The translations under genes and the position numbers were made by a program. Shown in pieces: positions 38,599-48,066 of a DNA stretch of 64,000 bases; positions within the stretch are counted from its first letter, which is position 1; every line of letters starts with the position of its first letter. Location of the stretch: positions 372,001-436,000 of the forward strand of contig NZ_JACJOT010000008.1 of assembly GCF_014695715.1 (NCBI RefSeq). Reading direction: 5' to 3'. Origin of the DNA: Microcoleus sp. FACHB-68. GTDB taxonomy: Bacteria; Cyanobacteriota; Cyanobacteriia; Cyanobacteriales; Oscillatoriaceae. The notes under the pieces were generated by a model. It worked only from the letters and a program-made list of their open reading frames with translations, did no database searches and was not told where the DNA came from.

Positions 38599-38829
38599 AG
38601 GATTTTGGGCGATTCGGTTAATTTAAGTTTATCAGTTTCAACTTTTGCGAGTCTGGACTGAATTTTGATGCTGGGTGCACAAATAATAAGTCAACCAACC
38701 AGTAAACCCATCAAAAAGCAGGCCAAATATGAAAAATTCTAGCCAAATTAATCCAGTGGAAGTAGATGGAACTGTACTTAGTTATTCGGGAAAATTAAAG
38801 ATATTATGGAAACAAATTTTGAGGCAATT

Positions 38830-39018
38830 ATGGAAAATTCACAAACTTGGTATATCGTCAAACGTCCGCAGGGTAGCTGTGATATACTTCCTGCCGGACA
38901 GATTGAACAAAAAGAAGACCCCAACATTGTTGAAAGCTGGGGTCCCTATACATCACCCGACGAAGCAATTGCCCGTCGTGTAGGGTTAATTAGAACCGGC
39001 AAATGCAAGCCTCAGTAA
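38830..39018 (+). CDS. small conserved cyanobacterial protein
   Basis: 62-residue protein. The frame opens at 38806, but the ATG at 38830 (MENSQTWYIVKRPQG) has an ideal GAGG five bases upstream and is preferred. Pattern: WYIVKRPQGSCDILP at the start and WGPYTSPDEAIARRVGLIR near the end. Similar short proteins occur in many cyanobacteria; some databases label them as DDE transposase family, but nothing in it looks like a transposase. Function unknown. Confidence 0.7.
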   Translation: MENSQTWYIVKRPQGSCDILPAGQIEQKEDPNIVESWGPYTSPDEAIARRVGLIRTGKCKPQ

Positions 39019-39042
39019 AAGTCTTGAATTGAGGACTTTTTA

Positions 39043-40404
39043 CTATTTAGCTTTAGCAGGTGTTTTAGCCGGCTTAACCGCTTTCGCCGGCACTGCTGTT
39101 TCTGCGCGGTTTCCTCCTTGTTTTTCCGCAATTTCTTGCTTTAACACTTCTAGCGCTTTCGCATATTGAGCATCTTCTAAAGAGCCGATTTTCGTGATAT
39201 CTTTACGCAACACGAGCTTCTGCTCTTCCGACAGTTCCAGCACGACATCTGGATCGATTCCATGCTTATTAATATCTCTCCCACTGGGAGTGAGATACTT
39301 AGCAATCGTCACAGCTAACCCCGAACCATCGCCCAATCCGCGCACAGATTGCACCAAACCTTTGCCGAAGGTTTTAGTCCCGATTAAAACCGCCCGTTTG
39401 TTATCTTGCAATGCCCCAGAGAGAATCTCGCTAGCACTTGCAGAACCCCCATCCACCAGCACCACCAAAGGTTTATCCGTTAAAGCCCGCTGATTGGCAC
39501 TTTGACGATCCATTTCGCCGCGTCGGTTGACGGTTGAAACAATGGTGCCCTCTTGCAGCCACATCCGGGCAATATCAATGCTACCGTTCAGCAATCCACC
39601 GGGGTTAGAACGCAGATCCAAAACATAGCCGGTCACATTTTGCTTTTCTAAATCTTGGATCGCATCGCGCATTTCCTTGGCAGCATTAGAACTAAATTGG
39701 TTCAGGCGAATATAGCCAATGTCTCCCGTCGGAGTTTTGCGTAAAGAGTGGCGGACTGGATGAATCTCAATTCGCTCACGTTTCAGCCGAAAATCTAACT
39801 GTTCCTTACCGCGTAAAACCGTTAGGGTTACTTCTGTGCCGGCCTGCCCCCGGATCAGGTTCACTGCCTGATTCACATCCATGCCTTCGGTACTTGCGCC
39901 ATCAATTTTGACGATAAAATCTTTAGCCAAAATCCCTGCACGGAATGCCGGTGTTTCTTCTATCGGCGAAATCACGACCAGCTTTTTCGTTTCCTCATCT
40001 TGAGCTAACTGAAGCCCTACGCCGGTGAGTTCCCCTTGCGTATCAATCTGCATATTCCGGAACTCTTGGGGGTCCATGAACCGGGTGTAGGGATCGTTGA
40101 GCTTCTCCAGCATTTCTCGGACTGCTTTGTAAGCATCCTCTTTGCTGTTATAGGGCCGGCCCAGATACTCACTACGAATGGCCTGCCAATCTACTTGGTT
40201 GAAGGTCGCATCCACATAGTTGCGATCAATTATCTGCCAAACTTCATCAACCAGTTCTTTGGGGCTATCCTGAAAGAAAGCCTGACCTTTGAGGTGAATA
40301 CTAGCTCCTGTAATTGCGACCGCGCTAACCATAACGACAGTCGCGCCTACAACGAGTCCACGTCTTGTTAGTTCCATAGGATTGCTGAGCCGGAAAGGAA
40401 ACAT
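39043..40404 (-). CDS. carboxyl-terminal processing protease (S41 family)
   Basis: 453-residue S41 serine protease. The N-terminal membrane or export segment is about residues 15-36, the PDZ domain about 110-195, and the catalytic domain about 215-400. The catalytic Ser lies in DGGSASASEILSGAL and the Lys in TKTFGKGLVQ. Cyanobacteria have several such proteases; CtpA matures the D1 protein of photosystem II, but which paralog this is cannot be told. The C-terminus is a Lys/Ala/Pro-rich tail. It follows ispG by 95 bases on the same strand. Confidence 0.92.
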   Translation of the reverse strand: MFPFRLSNPMELTRRGLVVGATVVMVSAVAITGASIHLKGQAFFQDSPKELVDEVWQIIDRNYVDATFNQVDWQAIRSEYLGRPYNSKEDAYKAVREMLEKLNDPYTRFMDPQEFRNMQIDTQGELTGVGLQLAQDEETKKLVVISPIEETPAFRAGILAKDFIVKIDGASTEGMDVNQAVNLIRGQAGTEVTLTVLRGKEQLDFRLKRERIEIHPVRHSLRKTPTGDIGYIRLNQFSSNAAKEMRDAIQDLEKQNVTGYVLDLRSNPGGLLNGSIDIARMWLQEGTIVSTVNRRGEMDRQSANQRALTDKPLVVLVDGGSASASEILSGALQDNKRAVLIGTKTFGKGLVQSVRGLGDGSGLAVTIAKYLTPSGRDINKHGIDPDVVLELSEEQKLVLRKDITKIGSLEDAQYAKALEVLKQEIAEKQGGNRAETAVPAKAVKPAKTPAKAK

Positions 40405-40499
40405 TGCAATGGCATTTCGCTCACTCTAACACAGGCGATGGGACGACGTGTTCAACACTTCTGTCAACCCTCGCCAGTTAAGTCATTTTGGATAAATTT

Positions 40500-41726
40500 T
40501 TAGGGATCAACCCACCGATCATCTGCTTTGATTAAATTAATTAACTCCTCAACTCCCTGATCTTCTGGGACTTTTTTGATTTCTTCCCGCCCGCGATATA
40601 AAGAAATGTAGCCGGCTTGTTTTCCGACATAGCCATAGTCAGCGTCCGCCATTTCTCCAGGGCCATTGACAATACAGCCCATGACTGCGATATCTAGGCC
40701 GGTGAGGTGTTTGGTTGCTTCTCGCACTTTATGCAGCACTTCTTCTAAGTTAAACAAAGTGCGACCACAAGAAGGACAGGCAACATACTCCACCATTGTT
40801 TTCCGCAAACCCAGCGCTTGCAGAATGCTGTAGCAAACAGGAATTTCTTTTTCAGGGGCTTCCGTGAGGGAGACGCGAATCGTATCCCCAATGCCATCGG
40901 CTAACAGGGTAGCAATACCGGCAGTTGACTTAATCCGCCCGTATTCCCCATCCCCGGCTTCTGTAACGCCCAAATGCAGGGGGTAATCCATTCCCAATCC
41001 ATCCATGCGCTGTGCCATTAGCCGGTAGGCAGCTAACATCACCGGCACCCGCGATGCTTTCATGGAAATCACGATATTGCGGAAATCTAACGACTCACAG
41101 ATGCGGATGAATTCTAAAGCCGATTCCACCATGCCTTCTGGGGTGTCGCCGTAGGTAAACAGCATCCGTTCGGCTAAGGAACCATGATTCACGCCAATTC
41201 GCATTGCCTTGCCTTGATCGCGCAAGGAAACCACCAAAGGTTCTAAGGTTTCGCGTATTTTTTCCCCAATTTCCTCAAATTCGGCTTGAGTATATTCAGT
41301 TTTATCCGCTTTGGGCTTTTCAAACACATAGAGTCCCGGATTGATCCGCACCTTATCAACGTGCTTCGCCACTTCCAAGGCGATCTTCATGCCGTTGTGA
41401 TGCACGTCGGCAACTAGGGGGACTTGCTGGTAAGTAGCAATCAGTTTTTGCTTAATTTCCGCCAAGGCTTTGGCGTGTGCCATACTGGGCACGGTAACAC
41501 GGACGATCTCACAGCCAATTTCATGCAGGCGACGAATGCCGGCAACCGATCCGTCGATATCAAGGGTGTCTTCATTAATCATCGACTGCACCACCACGGG
41601 GTTGCTGCCGCCGATGGTAACATTGCCCACCTTAACAGGGCGTGTTTTGCGCCGGTGGATGGTGGTATCGGTAGAGAATTGACTGGTAGAGGCGTTAGAA
41701 GTTGTTAAAGTGGGCAGAGTTTGCAT
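40500..41726 (-). CDS. ispG: 4-hydroxy-3-methylbut-2-en-1-yl diphosphate synthase
   Basis: Penultimate enzyme of the MEP isoprenoid pathway, feeding carotenoids, chlorophyll phytol and quinones. 408 residues. The TIM-barrel N-terminal part ([40 protein letters not shown]) and the [4Fe-4S] cysteines ([10 protein letters not shown] and [11 protein letters not shown]) are intact. It is the short bacterial form without the plant insertion. In cyanobacteria electrons come from ferredoxin. Confidence 0.97.
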   Translation of the reverse strand: MQTLPTLTTSNASTSQFSTDTTIHRRKTRPVKVGNVTIGGSNPVVVQSMINEDTLDIDGSVAGIRRLHEIGCEIVRVTVPSMAHAKALAEIKQKLIATYQQVPLVADVHHNGMKIALEVAKHVDKVRINPGLYVFEKPKADKTEYTQAEFEEIGEKIRETLEPLVVSLRDQGKAMRIGVNHGSLAERMLFTYGDTPEGMVESALEFIRICESLDFRNIVISMKASRVPVMLAAYRLMAQRMDGLGMDYPLHLGVTEAGDGEYGRIKSTAGIATLLADGIGDTIRVSLTEAPEKEIPVCYSILQALGLRKTMVEYVACPSCGRTLFNLEEVLHKVREATKHLTGLDIAVMGCIVNGPGEMADADYGYVGKQAGYISLYRGREEIKKVPEDQGVEELINLIKADDRWVDP

Positions 41727-41937
41727 AAAGCTATCGTTAATTGCTGCGATCCTCTCTGTTTATCAGGTTGCCACAGAAGGTGCCGGTTTGGTTGACAAAG
41801 TTGGGTGAAGGCAGGAAGTAAGCAATTTTACTCTAGCTATTGTTGTTCTCAAGAGCCTAGCCGGCTGAGAATTTTGTGCCAAAATTGAGATCCACACGCG
41901 ATTCGACAAGCGGAATCGACTACGCTGCGTGAATTTA

Positions 41938-43335
41938 ATGCTAGGAAATACATTAGGCGGACGTTACGAAATTATTAATTACTTAGGAGGAGGAGGTTTC
42001 GGAACGACCTTCGTAGCTGAAGATAGACATCTACCAGGCAAGCCGTTGTGCGTCGTCAAGCACCTCAAACCGAAAGCTGTAGACGATCCATTGGCTTTGC
42101 AGGCGGCAAGGCGTCTGTTTAACCGGGAAGCCGAAGTTTTATATTTATTGGGAAGTCACAATCAAATTCCTCGCCTTTTTGCTCATTTTGAACAAGAGCA
42201 AGAATTTTATTTAGTTCAAGAATTCATAGAAGGGCATGAGCTGCGTCAAGAACTTCCAATTGGCCAGAAAATAAGCGAAGGCCAAGTTCTTGGGTTGCTG
42301 CGAGAAATTCTAGAAGTTTTAGTTTTTGTTCATCAGCAAGATGTCATCCATCGAGATATTAAGCCTTCTAATTTGATCCGCCGCAAGCAAGATGGAAAAA
42401 TAGTTTTGATTGATTTTGGAGCAGTCAAACAAATTGGCAATCAATTGATTACGTCTCACAGCCAAACAAGCTTAACAATTGCCGTTGGTTCACTCGGCTA
42501 TATGCCTAGCGAACAGATAGCAGGAAAACCACGCTTTAGTAGTGATATTTATGCGGTGGGAATGATGGGGCTATCTGCCCTGACTGGGTTAAGTCCTAGG
42601 GATTTACCAGAAGATTCCAGAACCAGTGAAATTATCTGGCGTGATCGAGTAGAAGTTCATCCAGAGTTTGCTAAGGTTTTAGATAGAATGGTGAGCTATG
42701 ACTTTCGTGATCGCTATCAATCAGCGGCGGAGGTTCTTGAAAACCTTAATTCTATAAACTTACGAACTGCTGCTATAAATAGTGCTTTTTATATAAACTC
42801 CGAAAAGCTCAGCGATGACTTACCCAGCACTGAATTTTTTGTAAACGAAGAGTTGCGATCTGAGCGGGGAGTTAACTACACTCAATTGCAGTATTTACTA
42901 GCAACTAGAAATTGGAAAGAAGCTGATATTGAAACGAAGTCTGTGATGTTGAAGGTTGCAGATAGAGAGCAGGAAGGTTCACTAAGGTTTGAAGATATAG
43001 AAAAATTTCCTTGTGTTGACCTTCGCACGATTAACCAGCTTTGGGTGAAATATAGCCAAGGACGCTTTGGTTTTAGCGTACAACATAACATCTGGCATAG
43101 TGCTGGAGGAGAGGTTAATGCTGATGCTGCAACTTGCCGGCGTTTCGGTAATCAAGTTGGATGGTATGTTAATGAAAATTGGCTGGGTAACAATGACTTA
43201 AGTTTTACTCAAGATGCGCCGGTGGGACACTTGCCAGTGTGCGATCTTTGGGGAAATGAACGGATGGTTTGGGGTTGGGTTTTAGTGTGGGTATGTTTGT
43301 TCTTTCGCGTCGAAACTTGTAATATAAATTACTAG
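41938..43335 (+). CDS. serine/threonine kinase fused to a GUN4 domain
   Basis: About 465 residues. The frame opens at a GTG at 41929; the ATG at 41938 (MLGNTLGGRYEI) gives the usual start of this kinase family. The kinase domain (about 8-270) has a Gly-rich loop (LGGGGFGTTF), the catalytic HRDIKPSNLIR and the DFG (LIDFGAV). A GUN4 domain follows (about 315-460: YTQLQYLLATRNWKEAD, GRFGFSVQHNIW, GHLPV, RVETC). GUN4 proteins bind Mg-protoporphyrin/bilin-type tetrapyrroles, so the fusion could tie phosphorylation to tetrapyrrole levels (inference). No membrane anchor is evident. Confidence 0.9.
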   Translation: MLGNTLGGRYEIINYLGGGGFGTTFVAEDRHLPGKPLCVVKHLKPKAVDDPLALQAARRLFNREAEVLYLLGSHNQIPRLFAHFEQEQEFYLVQEFIEGHELRQELPIGQKISEGQVLGLLREILEVLVFVHQQDVIHRDIKPSNLIRRKQDGKIVLIDFGAVKQIGNQLITSHSQTSLTIAVGSLGYMPSEQIAGKPRFSSDIYAVGMMGLSALTGLSPRDLPEDSRTSEIIWRDRVEVHPEFAKVLDRMVSYDFRDRYQSAAEVLENLNSINLRTAAINSAFYINSEKLSDDLPSTEFFVNEELRSERGVNYTQLQYLLATRNWKEADIETKSVMLKVADREQEGSLRFEDIEKFPCVDLRTINQLWVKYSQGRFGFSVQHNIWHSAGGEVNADAATCRRFGNQVGWYVNENWLGNNDLSFTQDAPVGHLPVCDLWGNERMVWGWVLVWVCLFFRVETCNINY

Positions 43336-43462
43336 AATTTAATTTGACAACGCCCAACATCAAGGCTGATATTTCAACTGCTTCTAAAAACTTTTACTTG
43401 GGTGATGAATACCGGCAATCACTCTGTATTAATAGAAAATTAAAAGAATGAATACCACACTC

Positions 43463-43511
43463 AAAAGGCAAAGGTCAAACGATTTGTTTGCCTTTTGCCT
43501 TTGTGTGATTT
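43463..43511. terminator. hairpin between convergent genes
   Basis: Perfect 10-bp stem AAAAGGCAAA / TTTGCCTTTT (14-base loop) between the kinase-GUN4 gene and the convergent S1 gene. A short TTTT follows on the plus strand. A bidirectional terminator is plausible. Confidence 0.5.
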
Positions 43512-43541
43512 TACAAGACTAATATGCAGTTTAATTGCATA

Positions 43542-44477
43542 TTAACTTTCTTGGGCCTTGGCCACCGGCTTTGCCGGCTCAGTGTCTTTCTTGCCCACTT
43601 TCTTCGCCCGCTGCTCAGCATCTGCCATCACTTCGGACATCTTCTCCAGCATCTCTCCGGGGTAATTTTCCAAAACACGGGTAGAGAGGGAAATCCGGCC
43701 TTTCCATTCATCCAGCTCAATGATCACAGCTTTGATCGGCTGACCCAGCTTAAACACATCTGGAAGAGAGGAAATGTAGGTTTGGCTCACCTGCTTGATG
43801 TGCAGCAAGGCAGTGACGCCATCTAAACTAACAAACACTCCAAACGGTTTAATGCTGACAATTTCACCTTCAACCAGCTCACCAACTGACAACTGACTAA
43901 CGCGATTTGCTTGAGCCACTAAGCGCTGAGAGAGCACCAATTTATTCGTGTCTTCATTGATTTCTAAAAAGTTGGCAGTCAGGCGTTGCCCAATCAATTC
44001 GTCTAAATTGTCTCGCGCCACTAAATGCGATCGCGGAATAAACCCCCGCAACCCTCGCACATCTACCGTGACGCCTCCCTTATTGGTGCCGGTGACACGC
44101 GCCTGGACGGATTGGCCACTTTCCTGCACCTGGAGAATCTCTTGCCAGACTTGTTTCAGTTCAAGCTGCCGCAGAGAAAGTGTTACTTGGCCATCAGAAT
44201 TTTGCTCTCGGATGATCAGGAAGTCCCGTTCTTCCTGCAACGGCAGCACTTCAGACAAATTCGTAACCCGTCTCAAGGAAGCCTCTGTGATGGGGAGAAA
44301 TGCCGGTGATTTGCCACCGATATCAACATACGCGCCCTCCGGATCGTATTCAAACGCCTTGCCGCGTACCACCTTTCCCTTTGGAAACTCGTAGTCGTGT
44401 TGTTCGAGGGCTTTGGCAAAATCGTCCATCGAGAAGGACGCGTTTGCCGCTTGAGAACGGAGCGATTCTGGATTCAT
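43542..44477 (-). CDS. ribosomal protein S1 (three-S1-domain cyanobacterial form)
   Basis: 311-residue RNA-binding protein with three S1 OB-folds (about 32-100, 118-183 and 200-270; for example VVRGKAFEYDPEGAYVDIGG and GELVEGEIVSIKPFGVFVS). E. coli S1 has six; cyanobacterial and chloroplast forms have three. A basic, Ala/Lys/Pro-rich tail follows. It recruits mRNA to the 30S subunit. Cyanobacteria may carry two S1 paralogs, so I leave the symbol open. Confidence 0.93.
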   Translation of the reverse strand: MNPESLRSQAANASFSMDDFAKALEQHDYEFPKGKVVRGKAFEYDPEGAYVDIGGKSPAFLPITEASLRRVTNLSEVLPLQEERDFLIIREQNSDGQVTLSLRQLELKQVWQEILQVQESGQSVQARVTGTNKGGVTVDVRGLRGFIPRSHLVARDNLDELIGQRLTANFLEINEDTNKLVLSQRLVAQANRVSQLSVGELVEGEIVSIKPFGVFVSLDGVTALLHIKQVSQTYISSLPDVFKLGQPIKAVIIELDEWKGRISLSTRVLENYPGEMLEKMSEVMADAEQRAKKVGKKDTEPAKPVAKAQES

Positions 44478-44742
44478 GACAGTTCAAAGCAAGGAAACAG
44501 AGATTAAGTGAGGTTGCTTACCCCAACTGTGCCGGCTGTGTTGCCTTTGGGAAGGGAAAGTCGGCGGCTGACGTTAGGAGCAAACCTTGGCTTACTCACT
44601 ATAGCCAATTCTCCACTGATTCAAAATAGGCAGCGATCTAGGTAAAACTCACGCCACAGGGAATGCTTGGGCTAACAGAGGCAACACCGGCACATAAATT
44701 AACAATTAAACGCCTGAATGTTTAATTATTAATTTTGGCCGG

Positions 44743-46692
44743 CTAAACCAATGTGAAATCAGCACTGGTTATTGTCTCAAACGAAATTCCTGTCAGCTTT
44801 GCCAAAAATTCGCCATCTTGAGCCACTCGGATAAATGTATCAGCACCGGCTCCTTCAATCAGAATGTTGTTAAAAGCCAGCCCCGAACTTAAACCCAATA
44901 AATCTTCCCCATCTTTGAAATCTGTGATCGTGTCAGCCGCACCGGCAGTCAAACCGCCGTCACCCCTAGCGAACACAAAAGTATCCGTGCCGGCACCCCC
45001 CGTCAGGATATCAGCCCCACTGGCACCTGTGAGCCGATCAGCGCCTTCATTTCCGGATATTGTGTTCCCCACCTCGTTGCCATAAATAAAGTCATTGCCT
45101 GGGGAACCCAACACATTTTCAATGATGGCGGCATAGGCAATCGTGGTGGCAAAAATATCAGTCGGGTAATTCGCCCTAGAAGGATCGCTAGAAGCAACAT
45201 AAGTTGCGCCGTTTAAGGCACTGGTTGTCGTATTGTGCCCTCCCGGATTGATGTCAATGAAATAGCTTTCCGTTGTCGGCAGCGCAGAAAAATTAAACGT
45301 ATCGTTGCCGCCGGCATCCCAAATACTTTGTTTAACCCCAAGAAATGTACTGCTATCAAACTGATACGTTGTATTATCAGAGTTGTAATCGCTCACCCCA
45401 TAAATAAACTGCAAAGCACGGCTATCATAAGCCATCGGCGTACTCGCTCCAGCGCCGGCAAAGTTATAACTCATCACCGTGTTGGTGTTGTTATCTTTGG
45501 GAAAAGAAAGATAGGGACCCTCATCCTCCTCATCCTCCCCATCCTCTTCACCCTCTTCTGGAGCGTTAAGGGCAGACTCCTCGTAATTATTGGGATGTTT
45601 TAAGCCGAAAGCATGACCAAGTTCATGCACTAATGTTTCGTAACCAAATGATCCAGGGCCGGCAGAAAATGCCTCAGGTGTGCCTTCAAAATCACGGCTT
45701 AAATGCAAATCTCCTCCAATTCCTTCACCTGGGCCATAGCCATAGGCATAGAAGTTAGGTGTTCCATTCCCATCAGAAAACATGATCCGGATCTGACCCT
45801 CATTGGGTGGCCGGTCTGGCACCTCAACAAGATTGAAGGGAAGAACTTTATCATACTCTTGCATGATTTTGCGGACATTATTTTTAATGGCATCATTGAC
45901 TTCTCCTACAGCCCCTTCTTCGCCTGGATATTGAAAAGCGCTCGAAGTTGTCACAAAACTGTAAGTGAGGGTGCCACCCTTTGGTACGTCCCAAATTTCA
46001 TCCGGCAAAATTAATGCCCCGATTGCCTCGGCATCAAAAAAAATTGAGGGCTGCCGATTTTCATTTTGCCCGTATTCTACATAGTGTTCAAATGCCTGCC
46101 GGAAGTTAAAATTTTGGGTTGCCAGGTCTTGGTTTGTATTTAAATAATACTGAGGGTCAAATACCAGCGAGGCTCGGCGTCCCTCGTTTATCCCGTAGTT
46201 GGCATAGTGGAACAGCAGTTCCCGATTGTTTAAACCGGCTGCTACGAGATCCGAGTTATTCTGCCGGTAGGAATTCGGATCAAACAATGTTGAAGCGACG
46301 CGTCCTTCCCTAACCCCATTTTCTATATAATGTTCAAACAATGCTTGATCGTCTAGCTGTGCCTCAACAAGATCAGGGTTAGCAAACCGATAGTGTTCAT
46401 AACTAAAAAATGGGGACGGATCGCGTCCTTCTGTAATTCCAATATCTTGAAAATGAACCACCAATGCCCGGTTGTTCAGACTTGCTAAATCTGGGTTGGT
46501 TCTGCGGTAGAATTCGACATCAAAGAACGGGGAAAACCTACGTCCTTCTTCCAAACCGTGCTGTTCAAAATGTTCTCTTGCTGCTTCATCGCTAAAGCCG
46601 GCGATGTCAGAATAGCTAGCACGGTAGAAGTCCGCATTAAAAATATTGATTGTGATCCGTGGTTCAACGGGTTGCAGAACAGCTGTGGGCAT
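44743..46692 (-). CDS. secreted RTX metzincin protease (serralysin-like)
   Basis: 649-residue zinc metalloprotease. AGGAG eight bases before the ATG supports the start. Five repeats of about 43 residues (about 15-230) share the pattern FFDxEFYRxTNPDLA...HF...GxxEGR, a module often seen in cyanobacterial secreted or glycosyltransferase proteins. The catalytic domain (about 230-450) has HELGHAFGLKHP and the Met-turn TVMSYN. An acidic insert (about 380-395) follows the zinc site. RTX calcium-binding nonapeptides (GNDFIYGNE, GADILTGGAGTDTFVF; about 530-590) and an acidic/aliphatic C-terminus suggest type I secretion without a signal peptide. No ABC exporter gene is adjacent. The substrate is unknown. 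Confidence 0.88.
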   Translation of the reverse strand: MPTAVLQPVEPRITINIFNADFYRASYSDIAGFSDEAAREHFEQHGLEEGRRFSPFFDVEFYRRTNPDLASLNNRALVVHFQDIGITEGRDPSPFFSYEHYRFANPDLVEAQLDDQALFEHYIENGVREGRVASTLFDPNSYRQNNSDLVAAGLNNRELLFHYANYGINEGRRASLVFDPQYYLNTNQDLATQNFNFRQAFEHYVEYGQNENRQPSIFFDAEAIGALILPDEIWDVPKGGTLTYSFVTTSSAFQYPGEEGAVGEVNDAIKNNVRKIMQEYDKVLPFNLVEVPDRPPNEGQIRIMFSDGNGTPNFYAYGYGPGEGIGGDLHLSRDFEGTPEAFSAGPGSFGYETLVHELGHAFGLKHPNNYEESALNAPEEGEEDGEDEEDEGPYLSFPKDNNTNTVMSYNFAGAGASTPMAYDSRALQFIYGVSDYNSDNTTYQFDSSTFLGVKQSIWDAGGNDTFNFSALPTTESYFIDINPGGHNTTTSALNGATYVASSDPSRANYPTDIFATTIAYAAIIENVLGSPGNDFIYGNEVGNTISGNEGADRLTGASGADILTGGAGTDTFVFARGDGGLTAGAADTITDFKDGEDLLGLSSGLAFNNILIEGAGADTFIRVAQDGEFLAKLTGISFETITSADFTLV

Positions 46693-47126
46693 GAATTATC
46701 TCCTAGGGTGCACCCTCCCTTTTACTCAACAGTAGCGGGAGGCATCGTGTTAGAAATGAGCGATCTTTCGGAACAGAAAGCCTCCTGAGCTTAACCGGCT
46801 ATGGGGAGGTACTGATACGGGTAGATTCTAGCAATTTGTATCATCAGTTACAGCAAATAGCGGAAACCGGGTGACATCAAATCCTAATGATTACCCGTCA
46901 TTAACATTAAAGCCGGCAGGAGAAAGAAAGGGGAAAGGGCAAATCAGATAAAAATGGCAAGATTTTAGCCAAATGCTCAGTTATGTCGAGCATTTGCATC
47001 AAAACCGGCCTAAAAAAGAGAAGGACAAAAACAATGACTGGCCAAAAACTCATCGCATCAATCTAGCAAAATCAAATCGAGTGAGTTAGGGTGGGGTTCT
47101 GCCATCGGCAGGCTTGCCAGCCAGAT
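46693..47126. other. intergenic region with a hairpin
   Basis: 434 bases. A 9-bp inverted repeat CAAATGCTC / GAGCATTTG at 46970-46996 is the only clear structure; it may end the dienelactone-hydrolase transcript, although no T-run follows. The protease promoter must lie nearer to 46693. Confidence 0.4.
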
Positions 47127-47876
47127 TTAAACCGCTTGGAGAACTTGGCTAAATAACTGCTTCACCTGAATCCAGGCATCAGCAGCGGCAGTGGGGTTGT
47201 AGCTAGCGCGGCGATCACAAAAAAAACCGTGTTCAGCGCCGTCGTAAACAAAGACGCGATGAGAGATGCGATGTTTCTGGAGTTCTGCCTCAATCTGCTC
47301 AACTGCGGAGGCGGGAATACTGGCATCCTGATTGCCAAAGAAGGCGTAAAGGGTGCCGGCAATCTCAGAAGTTCGTGCTAGGGTAGGTTGACCGCTGCCC
47401 GGAGTCCAAGTCGTGATGCCGGCACCGTAAAATGAAGCAGTCGCCTTAATCTCTGGCAAAGTGGCGGCGAGGTAGGCAACGTGACCACCAAAGCAGAAGC
47501 CAATGCAGCCAATTGCATCGCCTTTCACGGAAGATTGGCTTTTGAGGTAGGCGATCGCAGCTTGGATATCACCCAGAAGCTCTGATGCCTTGGTTTGTTC
47601 TTTATAGCGCCGGCCCAGTTCTACGTCTTCGGCAGTGTAACCGATTTCAAAATCTGGAGCAAGACGCTGGTAAAGTGCCGGTGCAATGGCCACATAGCCT
47701 TCAGATGCAATGCGTTCTGTGACGTCTCGAATATGGGCATTCACCCCAAATATTTCTTGCAAAATGACAATGGCTGGGAAAGTCCCTTCGCCGACAGGGT
47801 AGGCTATATATGAGGAAATTTGTAAATCTCCATTAGGAACTTTAACGTGTTCGCAAGAAATCTCAAAGTTTGCCAT
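47127..47876 (-). CDS. dienelactone hydrolase family protein
   Basis: 249-residue alpha/beta hydrolase. The frame opens at a GTG at 47924, but the ATG at 47876 (MANFEISCEHVKVP) matches the usual family start. The catalytic triad is visible: Cys in GFCFGG, Asp in FGNQDASI and His in DGAEHGFF. The conserved QEIFGVNAHIRDVTERIA is also present. It may hydrolyse dienelactone or related esters; cyanobacterial members are poorly characterised. It is divergent from plmA. Confidence 0.9.
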   Translation of the reverse strand: MANFEISCEHVKVPNGDLQISSYIAYPVGEGTFPAIVILQEIFGVNAHIRDVTERIASEGYVAIAPALYQRLAPDFEIGYTAEDVELGRRYKEQTKASELLGDIQAAIAYLKSQSSVKGDAIGCIGFCFGGHVAYLAATLPEIKATASFYGAGITTWTPGSGQPTLARTSEIAGTLYAFFGNQDASIPASAVEQIEAELQKHRISHRVFVYDGAEHGFFCDRRASYNPTAAADAWIQVKQLFSQVLQAV

Positions 47877-48066
47877 CGTGATTATCTTTGATGTTGTGGA
47901 ACTGTCAACAATCCAGGTTGTCACATTTAGTGTCCACCGGCAAAGTTTATAGTAAAAAACATCGCCACTCAGACATTTAGACAGTTTTTGTTTGTTACAA
48001 AATCTAAAGAAACGTGCGGTTTTCTTTCCTTAATTTTTTGCCCTTAAGCGCCTCGGAGGTTCCGCG

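Noticed and set aside
38729-38983. Plus-strand 84-codon ORF overlapping the small conserved protein
   Set aside because: Alternative frame; the overlapping ORF from 38830 has an ideal ribosome-binding site and better composition.
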